Positions 34,838-45,279 are shown, counted from the stretch's first letter. The stretch is 64,000 nucleotides of DNA from Agrococcus sp. ProA11 (GCF_039880525.1 NZ_CP156989.1:682001-746000), one strand, 5' to 3'. The notes: generated by a model not told the origin, from the sequence alone. Made by a program: numbers and translations.

Positions 34838-35878
34838 GTGCCGCTCACCTCCGCCATCGTCGCTGTCGGCACGCATCTCCCCGCGCGCATCCGCACCACC
34901 GAGCAGACGGAGCGGCGGCTCCGCGACGAGAACCCGGGCGTGCTGCTGCCGGTCGGCCTCATCCGCCGCATGACGGGCGTCGACCGGGTGCACGAGCGCG
35001 AGGAGGGGCAGCAGGCGTCGGATCTGGCGGTGCTCGCCGCTCGCACGGCGATCGAGGCGTCGCCCGCGCCCGTCGATCTGCTGATCTTCGCGAGCGCCAG
35101 CCAGGATCTGATCGAGCCCGCGACCTCCCACATCGTCAGCGAGAAGCTCGGTCTCGGCGTGCCCGTCTTCGACGTGAAGAACGCATGCAACTCGGTGCTC
35201 AACGCCGTGCAGGTCGCGCACGCGATGATCGTCTCCGGCCAGGCGCGACGCGTGCTCATCGCGAGCGGCGAGACGCCCACGAGCGCGGTGCGGTGGAAGG
35301 TCGCCGACCGACACCAGTTCGTGCGCTCCTTTCCCGGCTACACGATGAGCGACGCAGGTGCGGCGCTCATCCTCGAGGCGAACGAGGCGATGGGGTCGAG
35401 CGGGGCGCAGGGGAGCTCAGCGGCCGGCGCGCGCGGCATCATCGACCTGGCATTCTCCGCCGCCAGCCACCACTGGACGATCGGCACGCTGCCGATGGGC
35501 GGCTCGATGCGGCCGCGCGACCTCGACGCCACCTACTTCGACATCGATGGCCGCGCCCTGCAGCGCGCCTTCATGGCGCTCGGGCCGGATCTCGTGACCG
35601 GCCTGCTCGCACGCAACGGCGCGACGATGACCGACCTCGACCTGGTGCTCATGCATCAGGTCGCCGAGCCGCACCTAGGTCCGATCGCCGACCGGCTGGG
35701 CGTCGACGTGGAGAAGATCCTCCCGACCGTCGCGCAGCACGGCAACCTCGCCTCCGCGACGCTGCCGATCCAGCTGCGGCAGGCGCTCGACCGCCGGCTC
35801 GTCGGCGACGGCAGCCTCGCGCTGCTCGTCGGGCTGGCAGGCGGCATCAGCCTGGGCGTCGCGCTGGTGCGGCTGTGA
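34838..35878 (+). CDS. KASIII/OleA-like thiolase-fold condensing enzyme
   Basis: A 346-residue beta-ketoacyl-ACP synthase III-like enzyme. The catalytic triad is complete: C117 in NACNSVLNAV, H273 in MHQVAEP and N303 in HGNLASAT. Divergence from housekeeping FabH and a position in an operon with an AMP ligase suggest an OleA-like or specialised role, joining acyl chains to a beta-keto product. Cytoplasmic. GTG 34838 is set by the -10. It is coupled to the glycosyltransferase by GTGA. Confidence 0.85.
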   Translation: MPLTSAIVAVGTHLPARIRTTEQTERRLRDENPGVLLPVGLIRRMTGVDRVHEREEGQQASDLAVLAARTAIEASPAPVDLLIFASASQDLIEPATSHIVSEKLGLGVPVFDVKNACNSVLNAVQVAHAMIVSGQARRVLIASGETPTSAVRWKVADRHQFVRSFPGYTMSDAGAALILEANEAMGSSGAQGSSAAGARGIIDLAFSAASHHWTIGTLPMGGSMRPRDLDATYFDIDGRALQRAFMALGPDLVTGLLARNGATMTDLDLVLMHQVAEPHLGPIADRLGVDVEKILPTVAQHGNLASATLPIQLRQALDRRLVGDGSLALLVGLAGGISLGVALVRL

Positions 35879-36666
35879 GCCGGGGACAGGAGCCGGTCGG
35901 CAAGCTCGCCGTCGTGGTGCCGGTCTTCAACGAGGCGCGCGGCATCCGCCCCACGCTCCGGCATCTCGCCGCGCAGCGAGACGCCGACTTCGATGCGATC
36001 TTCGTCGACAACGGCTCCACCGACGGCTCCCGCGCCGTGATCGAGGCGTTCGTGGCCGAGCGGGGACTGCGCCGCTGGCGCGTGGTCGACGAGCGACAGA
36101 AGGGCACCGGCGCTGCCGCCGACACGGGCATGCGCGCGGGCATCGCCGCCGGCGCCACGATGCTCGCGCGCACCGACGCCGACTGCCTGCCGCGGCTGGA
36201 CTGGACGGCCCGCATCCGCCGCGCGCTCGCGCCGACCGCCGCCGGGGGACTCGGGCTCGAGCTCGTCGCCGGCCTGCTGGTGCCGCGGCACGACGAGGGG
36301 CTCGGACTCGTGCAGCGCACTGCGCTCACCGGCGCCGTGCGGGTCGCGGATGCGTTCGGGGTGCTGCGGCCGGCGAACAACGGGCGCGAGTTCCACGGGC
36401 CGTACGTGATGGCGGCCGGCTGCAACGTCGCGATCACCGCCAGCACCTATCTCGCGAGCGGCGGCTTCCCGCGCACGGCAATCGAGGATCTGCACGAGGA
36501 CCGCGCGCTCGTGAACGCCGTCCGCCGCCTCACGGGTCGCATCGCTCGCCGCAACGACGTCCTGGTGCGCGGCTCCTCGCGTCGCGTGCAGGCGTGGGGG
36601 CTCAAGAACACGCTGCTCTGGTACAAGGATCACGCCTACCGGCCCGACCACGTGGACATCCGTTGA
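35875..36666 (+). CDS. Family 2 glycosyltransferase
   Basis: A 263-residue GT-A glycosyltransferase. VVVPVFNEARGIRPTL begins the nucleotide-sugar fold; FVDNGSTDGS and ARTDADCLPRLDW give the metal-binding acidic motif. A late EDLHEDRALV matches the ED of inverting GT2 enzymes. No membrane helix is seen. It may glycosylate the product of the operon; this is inference. It is coupled on both sides (GTGA upstream, TTGA downstream). Confidence 0.85.
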   Translation: MSRGQEPVGKLAVVVPVFNEARGIRPTLRHLAAQRDADFDAIFVDNGSTDGSRAVIEAFVAERGLRRWRVVDERQKGTGAAADTGMRAGIAAGATMLARTDADCLPRLDWTARIRRALAPTAAGGLGLELVAGLLVPRHDEGLGLVQRTALTGAVRVADAFGVLRPANNGREFHGPYVMAAGCNVAITASTYLASGGFPRTAIEDLHEDRALVNAVRRLTGRIARRNDVLVRGSSRRVQAWGLKNTLLWYKDHAYRPDHVDIR

Positions 36667-37838
36667 GCGACCGCCAGCAGCGGCTTGCGCTCGCGATGCG
36701 CCGCGACGAGCGCCTCATGCGCGCCGTGCACCCGATCGCCTACCCACTCGTGCAGGCGGTGCCGGGGCCCGTGCGGCGCGTGCCGCGGCTGGGCGTGGTC
36801 GTGAAGGATGCCGCCCTCGTCCGACAGGTGCTGCTCGACGGCGCCGGCTTCTCGAAGCAGGGGCGGGGCGCGTCGAGCGATCTGTGGACGCCCGTGCTCG
36901 GTGCGCGCGTGCTCGTGAACATGCATGGCGAGGATCACCGTGCCCTGCGCCGCAGGCTCGCGCCGATCTTCTCGCCGTCGTTCGTCGAGCCGCTCGTGGA
37001 GGAGGCGCTCGGCGAGGGAGCGGCCGAGATCGAGCGGCGGCTGCTGGCGGGGGAGCGGGTGGACCTGGCGGCGCACGCGCGGCGATCGGCGAGCGCTGCC
37101 ATCGCGCTGCTCGTCGGTCTGGATCGGGCCGCGGTCGACGACCGGCTCTTCCGGCAGATCGCGGGCATCACCGGCATGGTGCGGCTGTCGCGGCCCACGT
37201 TGACGGCCGCGCAGGTGCGCAGCGCCCGCGCCGTGCTCGATGCGCTCGGCGAGCACGCGGCTGCCGCCTACCGGGGCGACGAGTCGACGGTGCCCGGGCG
37301 GCTGCGCGCGCTCGGGCTCTCGGAGGACGAGGCGCTCGGCGCTGTAGGCGCGTTCGTGCTCACCGGCACGGAGACCATCGCGGCGGCGATCCCGCGCATC
37401 GTGGCGCTGCTGCTCGACAGCGGCACGATGCAGGAGTCGATCGACGCCGACGGCGCGGAGCGTGCCATCGCCGAGGGCCTGCGATGGACGACGCCGACCC
37501 CCGTGATGCTCCGGTCGACGCTCGAGCCGCGCTCGATCGGCCGAGTGGCTGTGCAACCCGGCGACCGCGTCATCCTCGCCACCTACGCCGCCGACCGCGC
37601 GAGCGGCGGCTTCGACCCGGCGTCCGATCAGGCCGCGAGCCTCAAGCAGCTGTGGTTCGGGGCCGGCGCCCACTTCTGCATCGGTGCCCCGCTCGCGATG
37701 GCCGAGATCCGGCTGGCGCTCGCGGCTCTGCGTCGCGTCGAGTCCGCCGGTCGCCGGCTGCGCGTCGTCGACCGAGCGCCCGCACGGGGGCAACTGCTGC
37801 CCGGCTACGCACGACTCACGCTGGAGGCCGCCGCATGA
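36663..37838 (+). CDS. Cytochrome P450
   Basis: A 391-residue bacterial P450. The heme-binding loop is FGAGAHFCIGAPLA with axial thiolate C339; the I-helix oxygen groove is GAFVLTGTETIAAAI and EGLRW is the ExxR motif. No membrane anchor, so soluble and dependent on separate redox partners, which are not nearby. The start is uncertain: TTG 36663 overlaps the upstream stop and keeps the family length, while ATG 36696 is an alternative. It would hydroxylate or otherwise oxidise the operon product. Confidence 0.88.
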   Translation: MSDRQQRLALAMRRDERLMRAVHPIAYPLVQAVPGPVRRVPRLGVVVKDAALVRQVLLDGAGFSKQGRGASSDLWTPVLGARVLVNMHGEDHRALRRRLAPIFSPSFVEPLVEEALGEGAAEIERRLLAGERVDLAAHARRSASAAIALLVGLDRAAVDDRLFRQIAGITGMVRLSRPTLTAAQVRSARAVLDALGEHAAAAYRGDESTVPGRLRALGLSEDEALGAVGAFVLTGTETIAAAIPRIVALLLDSGTMQESIDADGAERAIAEGLRWTTPTPVMLRSTLEPRSIGRVAVQPGDRVILATYAADRASGGFDPASDQAASLKQLWFGAGAHFCIGAPLAMAEIRLALAALRRVESAGRRLRVVDRAPARGQLLPGYARLTLEAAA

Positions 37839-39436
37839 GCATGCTCGAGGCGGTGCTGACTGCCACGCGCGAGCATGCCCCGCGCCCGGCGCTCACCTTC
37901 GGCGATCGCACGCTCACCTTCGCCCAGCTTGGCAACCGCGTCGAGCGCGTCGCTGCGGGACTTGCGCGCGCGGGCATGCGGCCGGGCGATCGCGTCGCGT
38001 TCTCGGTGCGCCCGTCGATCGATGCCGTGGTGCTCGCGCTCGCGATCTGCCGCGCGGGTGGGCAGATCGCCTTCGTCGATCTCGGAGCCGGGCCGGAGCT
38101 GCTCGCTGCGAGGCTCGCGCTCGCGAAGCCGCGGTGGAGCGCCGCAGAGTCCGTCCTGCATCTCGTCTCCGCGCCCGGGCTGCGTGGCATCGCCCGTCGC
38201 CGCGGCATCGATCTGCCCGCCTATCGCGAGCTGCTGCCCGACGCCCAGCACCTCGTCACCGGGGCTCCGCTGCCCGGCGCGCCGCGCGGAGCGCTGCGGC
38301 TCGATCGCCTGGCCCGCGCCGGCCGTGGCCAGCTGCCCCCTGCAGACCCGGATGCCGACGCGCTGCTCATCTTCACCTCCGGCACCACCGGAACACCCAA
38401 GACCGTGCTGCACACCCTCGCGTCGCTCGGCGCGGGCCTCGGCGACATCCGCTCCGGATTAGGTCTGGAACCCGGGCTCCGCGTGCTGACAGACCAGCTG
38501 ATGATCGGCATCCCCGCGCTCATCGCCGGCAGCCACTGGACGCTGCCGCCCGCCGGTCTCGACCCGGGAGCCTCGCCGGGACGGTATCTGCCGCTGCTCG
38601 AGCGCGCCGAAGCCGTCTTCGCCTCGCCGGCCGGTCTCGACGCGATGCTGCGACTGCTCGACGAGCGACAGGCGCCTTCGGGCTCGTTGCGCCTCATCGC
38701 GCTCGGGGGCGCCCCGGTGCTGCCGCCGCTCATCGAGCGTGCGCTCACGCGCTTCCCCGACGCACGCGTGCGCTGCGTCTATGGCATGAGCGAGATCCTG
38801 CCGGTCGCGATCGCCGATGGCGCCGAGAAGCTGCACGCCTCGGGTGACGGCGACTTCGTCGGCCGCGTCGCCTCCAGCGTCGACGCCCGCATCGACGAGG
38901 GTGAGCTGGTGCTCGCCGGTCCCGGACTCGCCCGCGCCTACGTGCACGAGCTGCCCGACGAGCTCGGAGAGGTGCGCACTGGGGACCTGGCCCGCATCGA
39001 CGGCGACCGGCTCACGCTGCTCGGCCGCAAGAAGGACATGCTGCTGCGCGGCACCCAGAACATCTACGTCGGGCTCTACGAGCCGGTGATCGCCTCCCTG
39101 CCCGGGGTCGCCGACGCCCTGATGGTGGGCGTGCCAGATGCGATCGGCGACGACCGCGTCGTGGTGGCCGTCGTGCCGGACGGAGCGCCGGAGGGGCTGC
39201 CGGCCGACCCCGCGCATCCGCTCGCCCGCCGCGTCGCAGCGGCACTGCCGGGCCTCATCGACCATGGCGCGCTGCCGGACCTGGTGGTCGCCATCGGCGC
39301 GCTGCCCAGGCGCGGCCGGATGCGCAAGCCCGACCGGGCGGCGCTGGTGGACCTCGTCGCGACGCTCCTCGAGCCGGACGGGTCGCTGGCCGCGACCCGC
39401 TCGGAGCCCCTTCAGGGGCGGAGCGACGCGAAGTAG
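37835..39436 (+). CDS. AMP-dependent acyl ligase, fatty-acyl/OleC-like
   Basis: A 533-residue ANL-superfamily enzyme. The ATP loop IFTSGTTGTPKTVLH lies near 177-191, A5-type motif VYGMSEILPVAI, A7 TGDLARIDGDRL with GRKKDMLLRGTQNIY, and the C-terminal lysine in RRGRMRKPDRAAL. It activates a carboxylate to an acyl-adenylate; whether it then makes a CoA thioester or, like OleC, a beta-lactone is not decidable here. ATG 37835 overlaps the P450 stop. It runs 25 nt over the convergent pseudogene. Confidence 0.85.
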   Translation: MSMLEAVLTATREHAPRPALTFGDRTLTFAQLGNRVERVAAGLARAGMRPGDRVAFSVRPSIDAVVLALAICRAGGQIAFVDLGAGPELLAARLALAKPRWSAAESVLHLVSAPGLRGIARRRGIDLPAYRELLPDAQHLVTGAPLPGAPRGALRLDRLARAGRGQLPPADPDADALLIFTSGTTGTPKTVLHTLASLGAGLGDIRSGLGLEPGLRVLTDQLMIGIPALIAGSHWTLPPAGLDPGASPGRYLPLLERAEAVFASPAGLDAMLRLLDERQAPSGSLRLIALGGAPVLPPLIERALTRFPDARVRCVYGMSEILPVAIADGAEKLHASGDGDFVGRVASSVDARIDEGELVLAGPGLARAYVHELPDELGEVRTGDLARIDGDRLTLLGRKKDMLLRGTQNIYVGLYEPVIASLPGVADALMVGVPDAIGDDRVVVAVVPDGAPEGLPADPAHPLARRVAAALPGLIDHGALPDLVVAIGALPRRGRMRKPDRAALVDLVATLLEPDGSLAATRSEPLQGRSDAK

Positions 39437-40256
39437 TCGTCCCAGGACTGATGGGGGCGACCGGCCGCCGCTGCGTAGTCGCCGGGGGTGTCGTGCACGC
39501 CCGTGCGGATGCCCTCGTAGATGCCGGCGATCACCGACCCCATGAAGTCGCCCAGGGCCGCGATGCGATCCGCGCGGTATTCGTCGACGGTCATGGGCCG
39601 ATAGGCGAGCTGCGTGTCGAACGTCCGGTTGAGGTGGTCGACGAGCTGCGCCTGCATAGGGGCTCGCCGTGCAGCCGCAAGGTGGCGCCGTTGTGCGCCG
39701 ACTCGGTCAACAGGCGCGCGTAGGCGGCGGCCAGCTCCGGCCGGGTCGTGTAGCCGCATCGCGCGTCACCCGCGCAGTTGGCGACCTCGCCAGCCGCCCG
39801 GTGGTCGTCGATGCTCTCGACATCGGGCTCGATGTAGATGCCGTTGCGGCCGATCACCCACTCGAGGCCGCTCGCCCGCACGTCGGCTTCCGTCTGGCGG
39901 TTGCTCTGCACCACGGGGGAGAATGCGGTGCCCGTATCGGCGCCCTGGACGCTCGTGTAGACGACCCTGCCGACACCGGCAGCCGTGGCGGCCTCCAGCA
40001 CGTTGCGATGCAGCTAGATGCGTGCCTCCGGCTGCTCGTTGCCCGAGACCAGGAGCAGGGTGTCGACGCCTGCGAGCGACCTCGTCAGCTGCTCGGTGTC
40101 TGCGTAGTCTCCCGGGCGCACCTCGATGCCGAGCCCTTGGGCGCGCTGCGGGGTTCGAGCCAGCCCGACGATGGGATCGCGGGCCTGCAGCTGCTGGAGC
40201 GCACGCACGATCTCGCTCCCGAGCCGTCCCGACACGGCGGTGACCGCGATCGTCAT
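39412..40256 (-). pseudogene. Broken NmrA/QorB-like NAD(P)-binding reductase gene
   Basis: From ATG 40256 the frame gives MTIAVTAVSGRLGSEIVRAL and a normal Rossmann start, then meets an in-frame TAG at 40014-40016. The same frame continues LHRNVLEAATAAGVGRVVYT to about 39665. A one-base deletion near 39660 then shifts it to the frame reading MQAQLVDHLNRTF ... SWDDYFASLRP, stopping at 39412. Both lesions interrupt an otherwise family-like protein of about 281 residues. It overlaps the upstream isomerase gene by ATGA. Confidence 0.82.
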
Positions 40257-41080
40257 GCGTTTCCTGTCCGGTCGGCGTCTGCGCGCTGGGTCGGCTGACC
40301 GAGGTGCTCGCGTGCGAACTCGATCGTCTCCACGAGCAGCCGCAGCCGGTCGCGCTCGGAGCGCGCCTGGCGCGTCTTGATCTCGGCGATGACCTGGCCG
40401 GTCCAATGCTGCTGCGCGAGCATCTGCAGCACCTCGGCGACGGGCTCGTTGCCGTGGCCCGGGATGAGGTGCTCGTCGAACACGCGGCCGCCCTCGGCGG
40501 CGACGCCGTCGGTGAGGTGCAGGTGGCGCAGCCGGTCGCCCAGGTCGAGCGCGAGCTGCATCGAGTCGCGCTTGGCCAGCGCGCAGTGTGAGAAGTCGAG
40601 CGTCGCGTGGTCGACATCCATCTCGCTCGGGTCGATGCCCGGCAGGTAGGCCTGCCGGTCGATGCCGCCAGCGGCCCACGGGAACATGTTCTCGACCGCG
40701 ACCTCGATGCCGTGCTTCTGCTCGGTCGCGCGCACCGCATCCGTGAACGTGCGCGAGTACTTGCCCTGCCAGCGGAAGGGCGGATGCACGACCACCGTCG
40801 GCGCCCCGACCGAGACCGCGAGCTCCGCCGATCGGTCGAGCTTCACGAACGGGTCGCGGCCCCAGACGAAGCTGGTGAGCAGCACCACGGGCGCGTGGAT
40901 CGCCATGATCGGCTGCTCGTGTCGCTCGGCGAACTCGAGCAGCTTCTCGGGATTGCGCGTCTTCGAGTCGGTGGTCACCATGACCTCGACGCCGTCGTAG
41001 CCGGCTTCGCGCGACAGGCGGAAGCCGTCCTCGACCCCTTTGGGGAAGACGGAGATCGTGCTGAGGCCGACCTGGATCAT
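40253..41080 (-). CDS. Sugar phosphate isomerase/epimerase-like TIM-barrel protein
   Basis: A 275-residue AP-endonuclease-2-type TIM barrel. IQVGLSTISVFPKGVEDGFR starts the barrel; metal-site residues are likely in HPPFRW, VAVENMFPW, LDFSHCALAK and HLTDG ... HLIPGHGN. The family holds xylose isomerase-like and myo-inosose dehydratase enzymes; the substrate is unknown. ATG 41080 has both GGAG and a TACCGT -10 7 nt upstream. The following reductase in the operon is broken. Confidence 0.85.
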   Translation of the reverse strand: MIQVGLSTISVFPKGVEDGFRLSREAGYDGVEVMVTTDSKTRNPEKLLEFAERHEQPIMAIHAPVVLLTSFVWGRDPFVKLDRSAELAVSVGAPTVVVHPPFRWQGKYSRTFTDAVRATEQKHGIEVAVENMFPWAAGGIDRQAYLPGIDPSEMDVDHATLDFSHCALAKRDSMQLALDLGDRLRHLHLTDGVAAEGGRVFDEHLIPGHGNEPVAEVLQMLAQQHWTGQVIAEIKTRQARSERDRLRLLVETIEFAREHLGQPTQRADADRTGNA

Positions 41081-41093
41081 GTCTCCGACGGTA
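41081..41093 (-). promoter_or_regulatory. Possible leaderless promoter -10 of the TIM-barrel gene
   Basis: On the minus strand TACCGT lies 7 nt before ATG 41080; GGAG is also present, so either mode is possible. Confidence 0.4.
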
Positions 41094-41169
41094 GACCCTC
41101 CGACTGAGCGCCACGCGCGCCGGGCACGTGGGATTCGGTCGCCGGCGAGATCTGACATCACCCCCGGCG

Positions 41170-41181
41170 TAGGATCGATGC
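41170..41181 (+). promoter_or_regulatory. Leaderless promoter -10 of ilvD
   Basis: TAGGAT ends 6 nt before ATG 41182. Confidence 0.5.
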
Positions 41182-42879
41182 ATGCCAGAGATCGACATCA
41201 AACCGCGCTCGCGCGCGGTCACCGACGGCGTTGAGGCCACCACCAGTCGAGGGATGCTGCGTGCGGTCGGCATGGGCGACGCCGACTGGGAGAAGCCGCA
41301 GATCGGCATCGCGAGCTCGTGGAACGAGATCACGCCGTGCAACCTCTCGCTCGATCGGCTCGCGCGGTCGTCGAAGGAGGGCGTGCACTCGGGTGGCGGC
41401 TATCCGCTGCAGTTCGGCACCGTCTCGGTCTCGGACGGCATCTCGATGGGCCACGAGGGCATGCACTTCTCGCTCGTCTCGCGCGAGGTCATCGCCGACA
41501 GCGTCGAGACGGTCGTGATGGCCGAGCGCCTCGACGGCACCGTGCTGCTGGCGGGCTGCGACAAGTCGCTGCCCGGCATGCTCATGGCCGCGGCCCGCCT
41601 CGACGTGGCGAGCGTGTTCGTCTACGCCGGCTCCATCGCACCGGGCTTCGCGAAGCTCGAGGACGGCACCATCCCGCAGTCGATGACGATCATCGACTCG
41701 TTCGAGGCCGTCGGCGCCTACAAGGCCGGCAAGATCTCGGCAGAGGACCTGCACCGCATCGAGTGCGGCTTCGCCCCCGGCGAGGGTGCCTGCGGCGGCA
41801 TGTACACCGCCAACACGATGGCCTGCGTCGCCGAGGCGCTCGGCATGAGCCTGCCAGGCTCGTCGACGCCGCTGTCGGCCGATCGTCGCCGCGACTACTA
41901 CGCGCGCCAGTCGGGCGAGGCGGTCGTCGAGCTGCTGCGCAAGGGGATCACGGCCCGCGACATCCTCACCAAGGAGGCGTTCGAGAACGCCATCACGGTC
42001 GCGATGGTGCTCGGCGGCTCCACCAACTCGGTGCTCCACCTGCTGGCGATCGCGCACGAGGCGGAGGTCGAGCTGACGCTCGACGACTTCCGCCGCGTCG
42101 GCGCCCGGGCGCCGCACCTGGCCGACGTCAAGCCCTTCGGCGCCTACGTCGCGCAGGACTTCGACCGCGTCGGCGGCATGCCGGTCGTCATGAAGGCGCT
42201 GCTCGACGCTGGTCTGCTGCACGGCGATGTGCTCACCGTCACCGGTCGCACGCTGGCCGAGAACCTCGAGGCGCTCGAACCGCAGCCGATCGACGGCACC
42301 GTCGTGCGCGAGCTGTCGAACCCGATCCACGCCACCGGCGGACTCACCATCCTGCAGGGCACGTTCGCCCCCGAAGGCGCGGTCGTGAAGACCGCCGGCT
42401 TCGACGCCGAGGTGTTCGAGGGCCCGGCGCGCGTGTTCGACCGCGAGCGCGCCGCGATGGATGCGCTCACCAACGGCGAGGTGCAGGCGGGCGACGTCGT
42501 CGTCATCCGCTACGAGGGGCCGAAGGGCGGTCCCGGGATGCGCGAGATGCTCGCGATCACCGCGGCCATCAAGGGCGCGGGGCTCGGCAAGGATGTACTA
42601 CTGTTGACCGACGGCAGATTCTCAGGCGGCACAACCGGCCTGTGCATCGGCCATATCGCCCCTGAGGCGGTCGACTCCGGTCCGATCGCCTTCGTGCGCG
42701 ACGGAGACCGCATCAAGGTCGACATCGCCGCTCGCTCGCTTGACCTGATCGTCGACGAGGCAGAGCTCGCTTCCCGGCGTGAGGGCTGGGAGCCGCTGCC
42801 CCCGCGCTACACGCGCGGCGTCCTCGCCAAGTACGCCAAGCTCGTGCAATCCGCCGCCACCGGCGCAGTCACGGGTTGA
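41182..42879 (+). CDS. ilvD: Dihydroxy-acid dehydratase
   Basis: A 565-residue iron-sulfur dehydratase, third common step of valine and isoleucine synthesis. Cluster ligands lie in [11 protein letters not shown] and [12 protein letters not shown], with a third Cys expected near the N-terminus ([12 protein letters not shown]). [21 protein letters not shown] is the C-terminal family motif. It begins an ilvDBNC block; a 31-bp gap with a good ribosome site separates it from ilvB. Confidence 0.96.
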   Translation: MPEIDIKPRSRAVTDGVEATTSRGMLRAVGMGDADWEKPQIGIASSWNEITPCNLSLDRLARSSKEGVHSGGGYPLQFGTVSVSDGISMGHEGMHFSLVSREVIADSVETVVMAERLDGTVLLAGCDKSLPGMLMAAARLDVASVFVYAGSIAPGFAKLEDGTIPQSMTIIDSFEAVGAYKAGKISAEDLHRIECGFAPGEGACGGMYTANTMACVAEALGMSLPGSSTPLSADRRRDYYARQSGEAVVELLRKGITARDILTKEAFENAITVAMVLGGSTNSVLHLLAIAHEAEVELTLDDFRRVGARAPHLADVKPFGAYVAQDFDRVGGMPVVMKALLDAGLLHGDVLTVTGRTLAENLEALEPQPIDGTVVRELSNPIHATGGLTILQGTFAPEGAVVKTAGFDAEVFEGPARVFDRERAAMDALTNGEVQAGDVVVIRYEGPKGGPGMREMLAITAAIKGAGLGKDVLLLTDGRFSGGTTGLCIGHIAPEAVDSGPIAFVRDGDRIKVDIAARSLDLIVDEAELASRREGWEPLPPRYTRGVLAKYAKLVQSAATGAVTG

Positions 42880-42910
42880 CGCACGCAGGTAGATCGAGCT
42901 CAGGAGAGTC

Positions 42911-44698
42911 ATGACCATCACACCTCGGCCCGCGCCCCCGCGCAACGCCGAAGCGCCGAGCTTGACCGGCTCCGGTGCCGTCCTCAAGTCGCTCGAGCTG
43001 CTCGGCGTCACGGACGTGTTCGGCATCCCCGGCGGCGCGATCATCCCCTTCTACGACGAGCTGATGCAGCAGGACGCGATCCGCCACATCCTGGTGCGCC
43101 ACGAGCAGGGCGGCGGCCACGCGGCAGAGGGCTACGCCTCGGCATCCGGCAGGGTCGGCGTCTGCCTCGCCACCTCGGGCCCGGGCGCGACCAACCTCGT
43201 CACCGCCATCGCCGACGCCTACATGGACTCCCTGCCCATGGTCGCCATCACCGGCCAGGTCTTCAGTCACCTGATCGGTTCGGATGCGTTCCAGGAGGCC
43301 GACATCACCGGCATCGTGATGCCGATCACGAAGCACACCTTCCAGGTCACGGACGCCGCCGACGTGCCGGGGGCGCTGAAGGCCGCGTTCCACATCGCAT
43401 CCACCGGCCGTCCCGGCCCGGTGCTCGTCGACATCACGAAGGACGCGCAGCAGGAGTCGGCGCCGTTCGTCTGGCCCGACAAGCTCGACCTGCCCGGCTA
43501 CCGCCCGGTGACCAAGGCGCACGGCAAGCAGATCACCGCGGCCGCACGCATGCTCTCCGAGGCCGAGCGACCGCTGCTCTACGTCGGCGGCGGCGTGATC
43601 CGCTCGAAGGCGTCGAAGGAGCTGCTCGACTTCGCCGAGGCCACCGGCGCTCCGATCACCACGACGCTGATGGCGCGCGGCGCCTTCCCCGACTCGCACC
43701 CCCAGCACCTCGGCATGCCCGGCATGCACGGCGCCGTACCCGCGGTGCTCGCCTTCCAGGAGAGCGACCTCGTCATCGCGCTCGGCGCGCGCTTCGACGA
43801 CCGCGTCACCGGCAAGGTGAACGAGTTCGCCCCCGGCGCCAAGATCATCCACGTCGACATCGACCCGGCCGAGATCTCCAAGATCCGCACGGCCGATGTG
43901 CCGATCGTTGGTGACGTGCGCGAAGTGCTCGCCGACCTGCTCATGGCCTTCGAGGAGCTCGCGGCCGAGCGGCGCCCAGACCTCACCGACTGGTGGGAGC
44001 GGCTGCACGGCCTGCTCGAGCGCTTCCCGCTCGGCTTCACCGAGCCGAGCGACGGCCGGCTGTCGCCGCAGTACGTCATCCAGCGCATCGGCGAGCTCAC
44101 GGGCCCGGAGGCGGTCTACGCAGCGGGCGTCGGCCAGCACCAGATGTGGGCGGCGCAGTTCATCAAGTACGAGCGCCCCAACTCGTGGCTGAACTCGGGT
44201 GGCTTGGGCACCATGGGCTACTCGGTGCCCGCGGCGATGGGCGCCAAGGTCGCGGAGCCCGACCGCGTCGTCTGGGCGATCGACGGCGACGGATGCTTCC
44301 AGATGACCAATCAGGAGCTCGCCACCTGCACGCTCAACGACATCCCGATCAAGGTCGCGATCATCAACAACTCGTCGCTCGGCATGGTGCGGCAGTGGCA
44401 GAGCCTGTTCTACGAAGGCCGCCACTCGTTCACCGACCTCGAGACCGGCCACGACGCCAAGATGATCCCCGACTTCGTGAAGCTGGGCGATGCATACGGA
44501 TGCCTCTCCATCCGCGTCACGACGGCGGCGGAGGTCGATCCGGCCATCAAGCTCGCGCTCGAGACCAACGATCGCCCGGTGGTGATCGACTTCGTCGTCT
44601 CGAAGGATTCGATGGTGTGGCCGATGGTGCCGCAGGGCGTCTCGAACTCATTCGTGCAGTACGCCAAAGACCATGCCCCGGTCTGGGAGGAGGAGTGA
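42911..44698 (+). CDS. ilvB: Acetolactate synthase large subunit
   Basis: A 595-residue ThDP/FAD enzyme joining two pyruvates, or pyruvate and 2-oxobutanoate. It has the N-terminal [30 protein letters not shown] with catalytic Glu neighbour, and the ThDP motif [15 protein letters not shown] ... [17 protein letters not shown] precedes ATG 42911. The stop overlaps the ATG of ilvN (TGATG), so the two subunits are made together. Confidence 0.96.
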   Translation: MTITPRPAPPRNAEAPSLTGSGAVLKSLELLGVTDVFGIPGGAIIPFYDELMQQDAIRHILVRHEQGGGHAAEGYASASGRVGVCLATSGPGATNLVTAIADAYMDSLPMVAITGQVFSHLIGSDAFQEADITGIVMPITKHTFQVTDAADVPGALKAAFHIASTGRPGPVLVDITKDAQQESAPFVWPDKLDLPGYRPVTKAHGKQITAAARMLSEAERPLLYVGGGVIRSKASKELLDFAEATGAPITTTLMARGAFPDSHPQHLGMPGMHGAVPAVLAFQESDLVIALGARFDDRVTGKVNEFAPGAKIIHVDIDPAEISKIRTADVPIVGDVREVLADLLMAFEELAAERRPDLTDWWERLHGLLERFPLGFTEPSDGRLSPQYVIQRIGELTGPEAVYAAGVGQHQMWAAQFIKYERPNSWLNSGGLGTMGYSVPAAMGAKVAEPDRVVWAIDGDGCFQMTNQELATCTLNDIPIKVAIINNSSLGMVRQWQSLFYEGRHSFTDLETGHDAKMIPDFVKLGDAYGCLSIRVTTAAEVDPAIKLALETNDRPVVIDFVVSKDSMVWPMVPQGVSNSFVQYAKDHAPVWEEE

Positions 44699-45216
44699 TG
44701 AGCACCCACGTCCTGTCGCTCCTGGTGGAGGACAAGCCGGGTCTGCTGACCCGCGTCGCCGGGCTCTTCGCCCGTCGCGGCTTCAACATCGACTCGCTCG
44801 CGGTGGGCCGCACCGAGGTGCCTGGCCTGAGCCGCATCACGGTCGTCGTCGACGTCGACCAGCTGCCGCTCGAGCAGGTCACGAAGCAGCTGAACAAGCT
44901 CGTGAACGTCGTGAAGATCGTCGAGCTTGAGCCGGGGCAGTCGGTGCAGCGCGAGCACCTGCTGATCAAGGTGAAGGTCGACAACTCGACGCGCTCGCAG
45001 ATCCTGGAGGCGGCGACGCTCTTCCGGGCTCGCGTCGTCGACGTCACGACCGACGCGCTCGTGATCGAGGTCACGGGCGACTCGCCCAAGTGCCAGGCGC
45101 TGCTGCGACTGCTGGAGCCGTACGGCGTCAAGGAGATCGCGCAGTCCGGCCTGCTGGCCATCGGCCGCGGCGGCAAGTCCATCAGCGAGCGCGCGCTCAA
45201 GGTCGATCGCGGCTGA
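44698..45216 (+). CDS. ilvN: Acetolactate synthase small regulatory subunit
   Basis: A 172-residue regulatory subunit. An N-terminal ACT domain (HVLSLLVEDKPGLLTRVAGL, RRGFNIDSLAVGRTE) binds valine for feedback inhibition, followed by the C-terminal ALS_ss_C domain (LLEPYGVKEIAQSGLLAIGR). Coupled to ilvB. Length is typical of actinobacterial IlvN/IlvH. Confidence 0.96.
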   Translation: MSTHVLSLLVEDKPGLLTRVAGLFARRGFNIDSLAVGRTEVPGLSRITVVVDVDQLPLEQVTKQLNKLVNVVKIVELEPGQSVQREHLLIKVKVDNSTRSQILEAATLFRARVVDVTTDALVIEVTGDSPKCQALLRLLEPYGVKEIAQSGLLAIGRGGKSISERALKVDRG

Positions 45217-45279
45217 CGCCGCGTCGCCTGCCGCAGCGCGACAGCAACCAGAACTCTCGAACGAACAGAAGGAGACACC

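Noticed and set aside
39591-40001. A separate intact gene within the NmrA-like region
   Set aside because: It lacks the Rossmann N-terminus and C-terminal end, both of which are found in frame before a TAG and after a frameshift.
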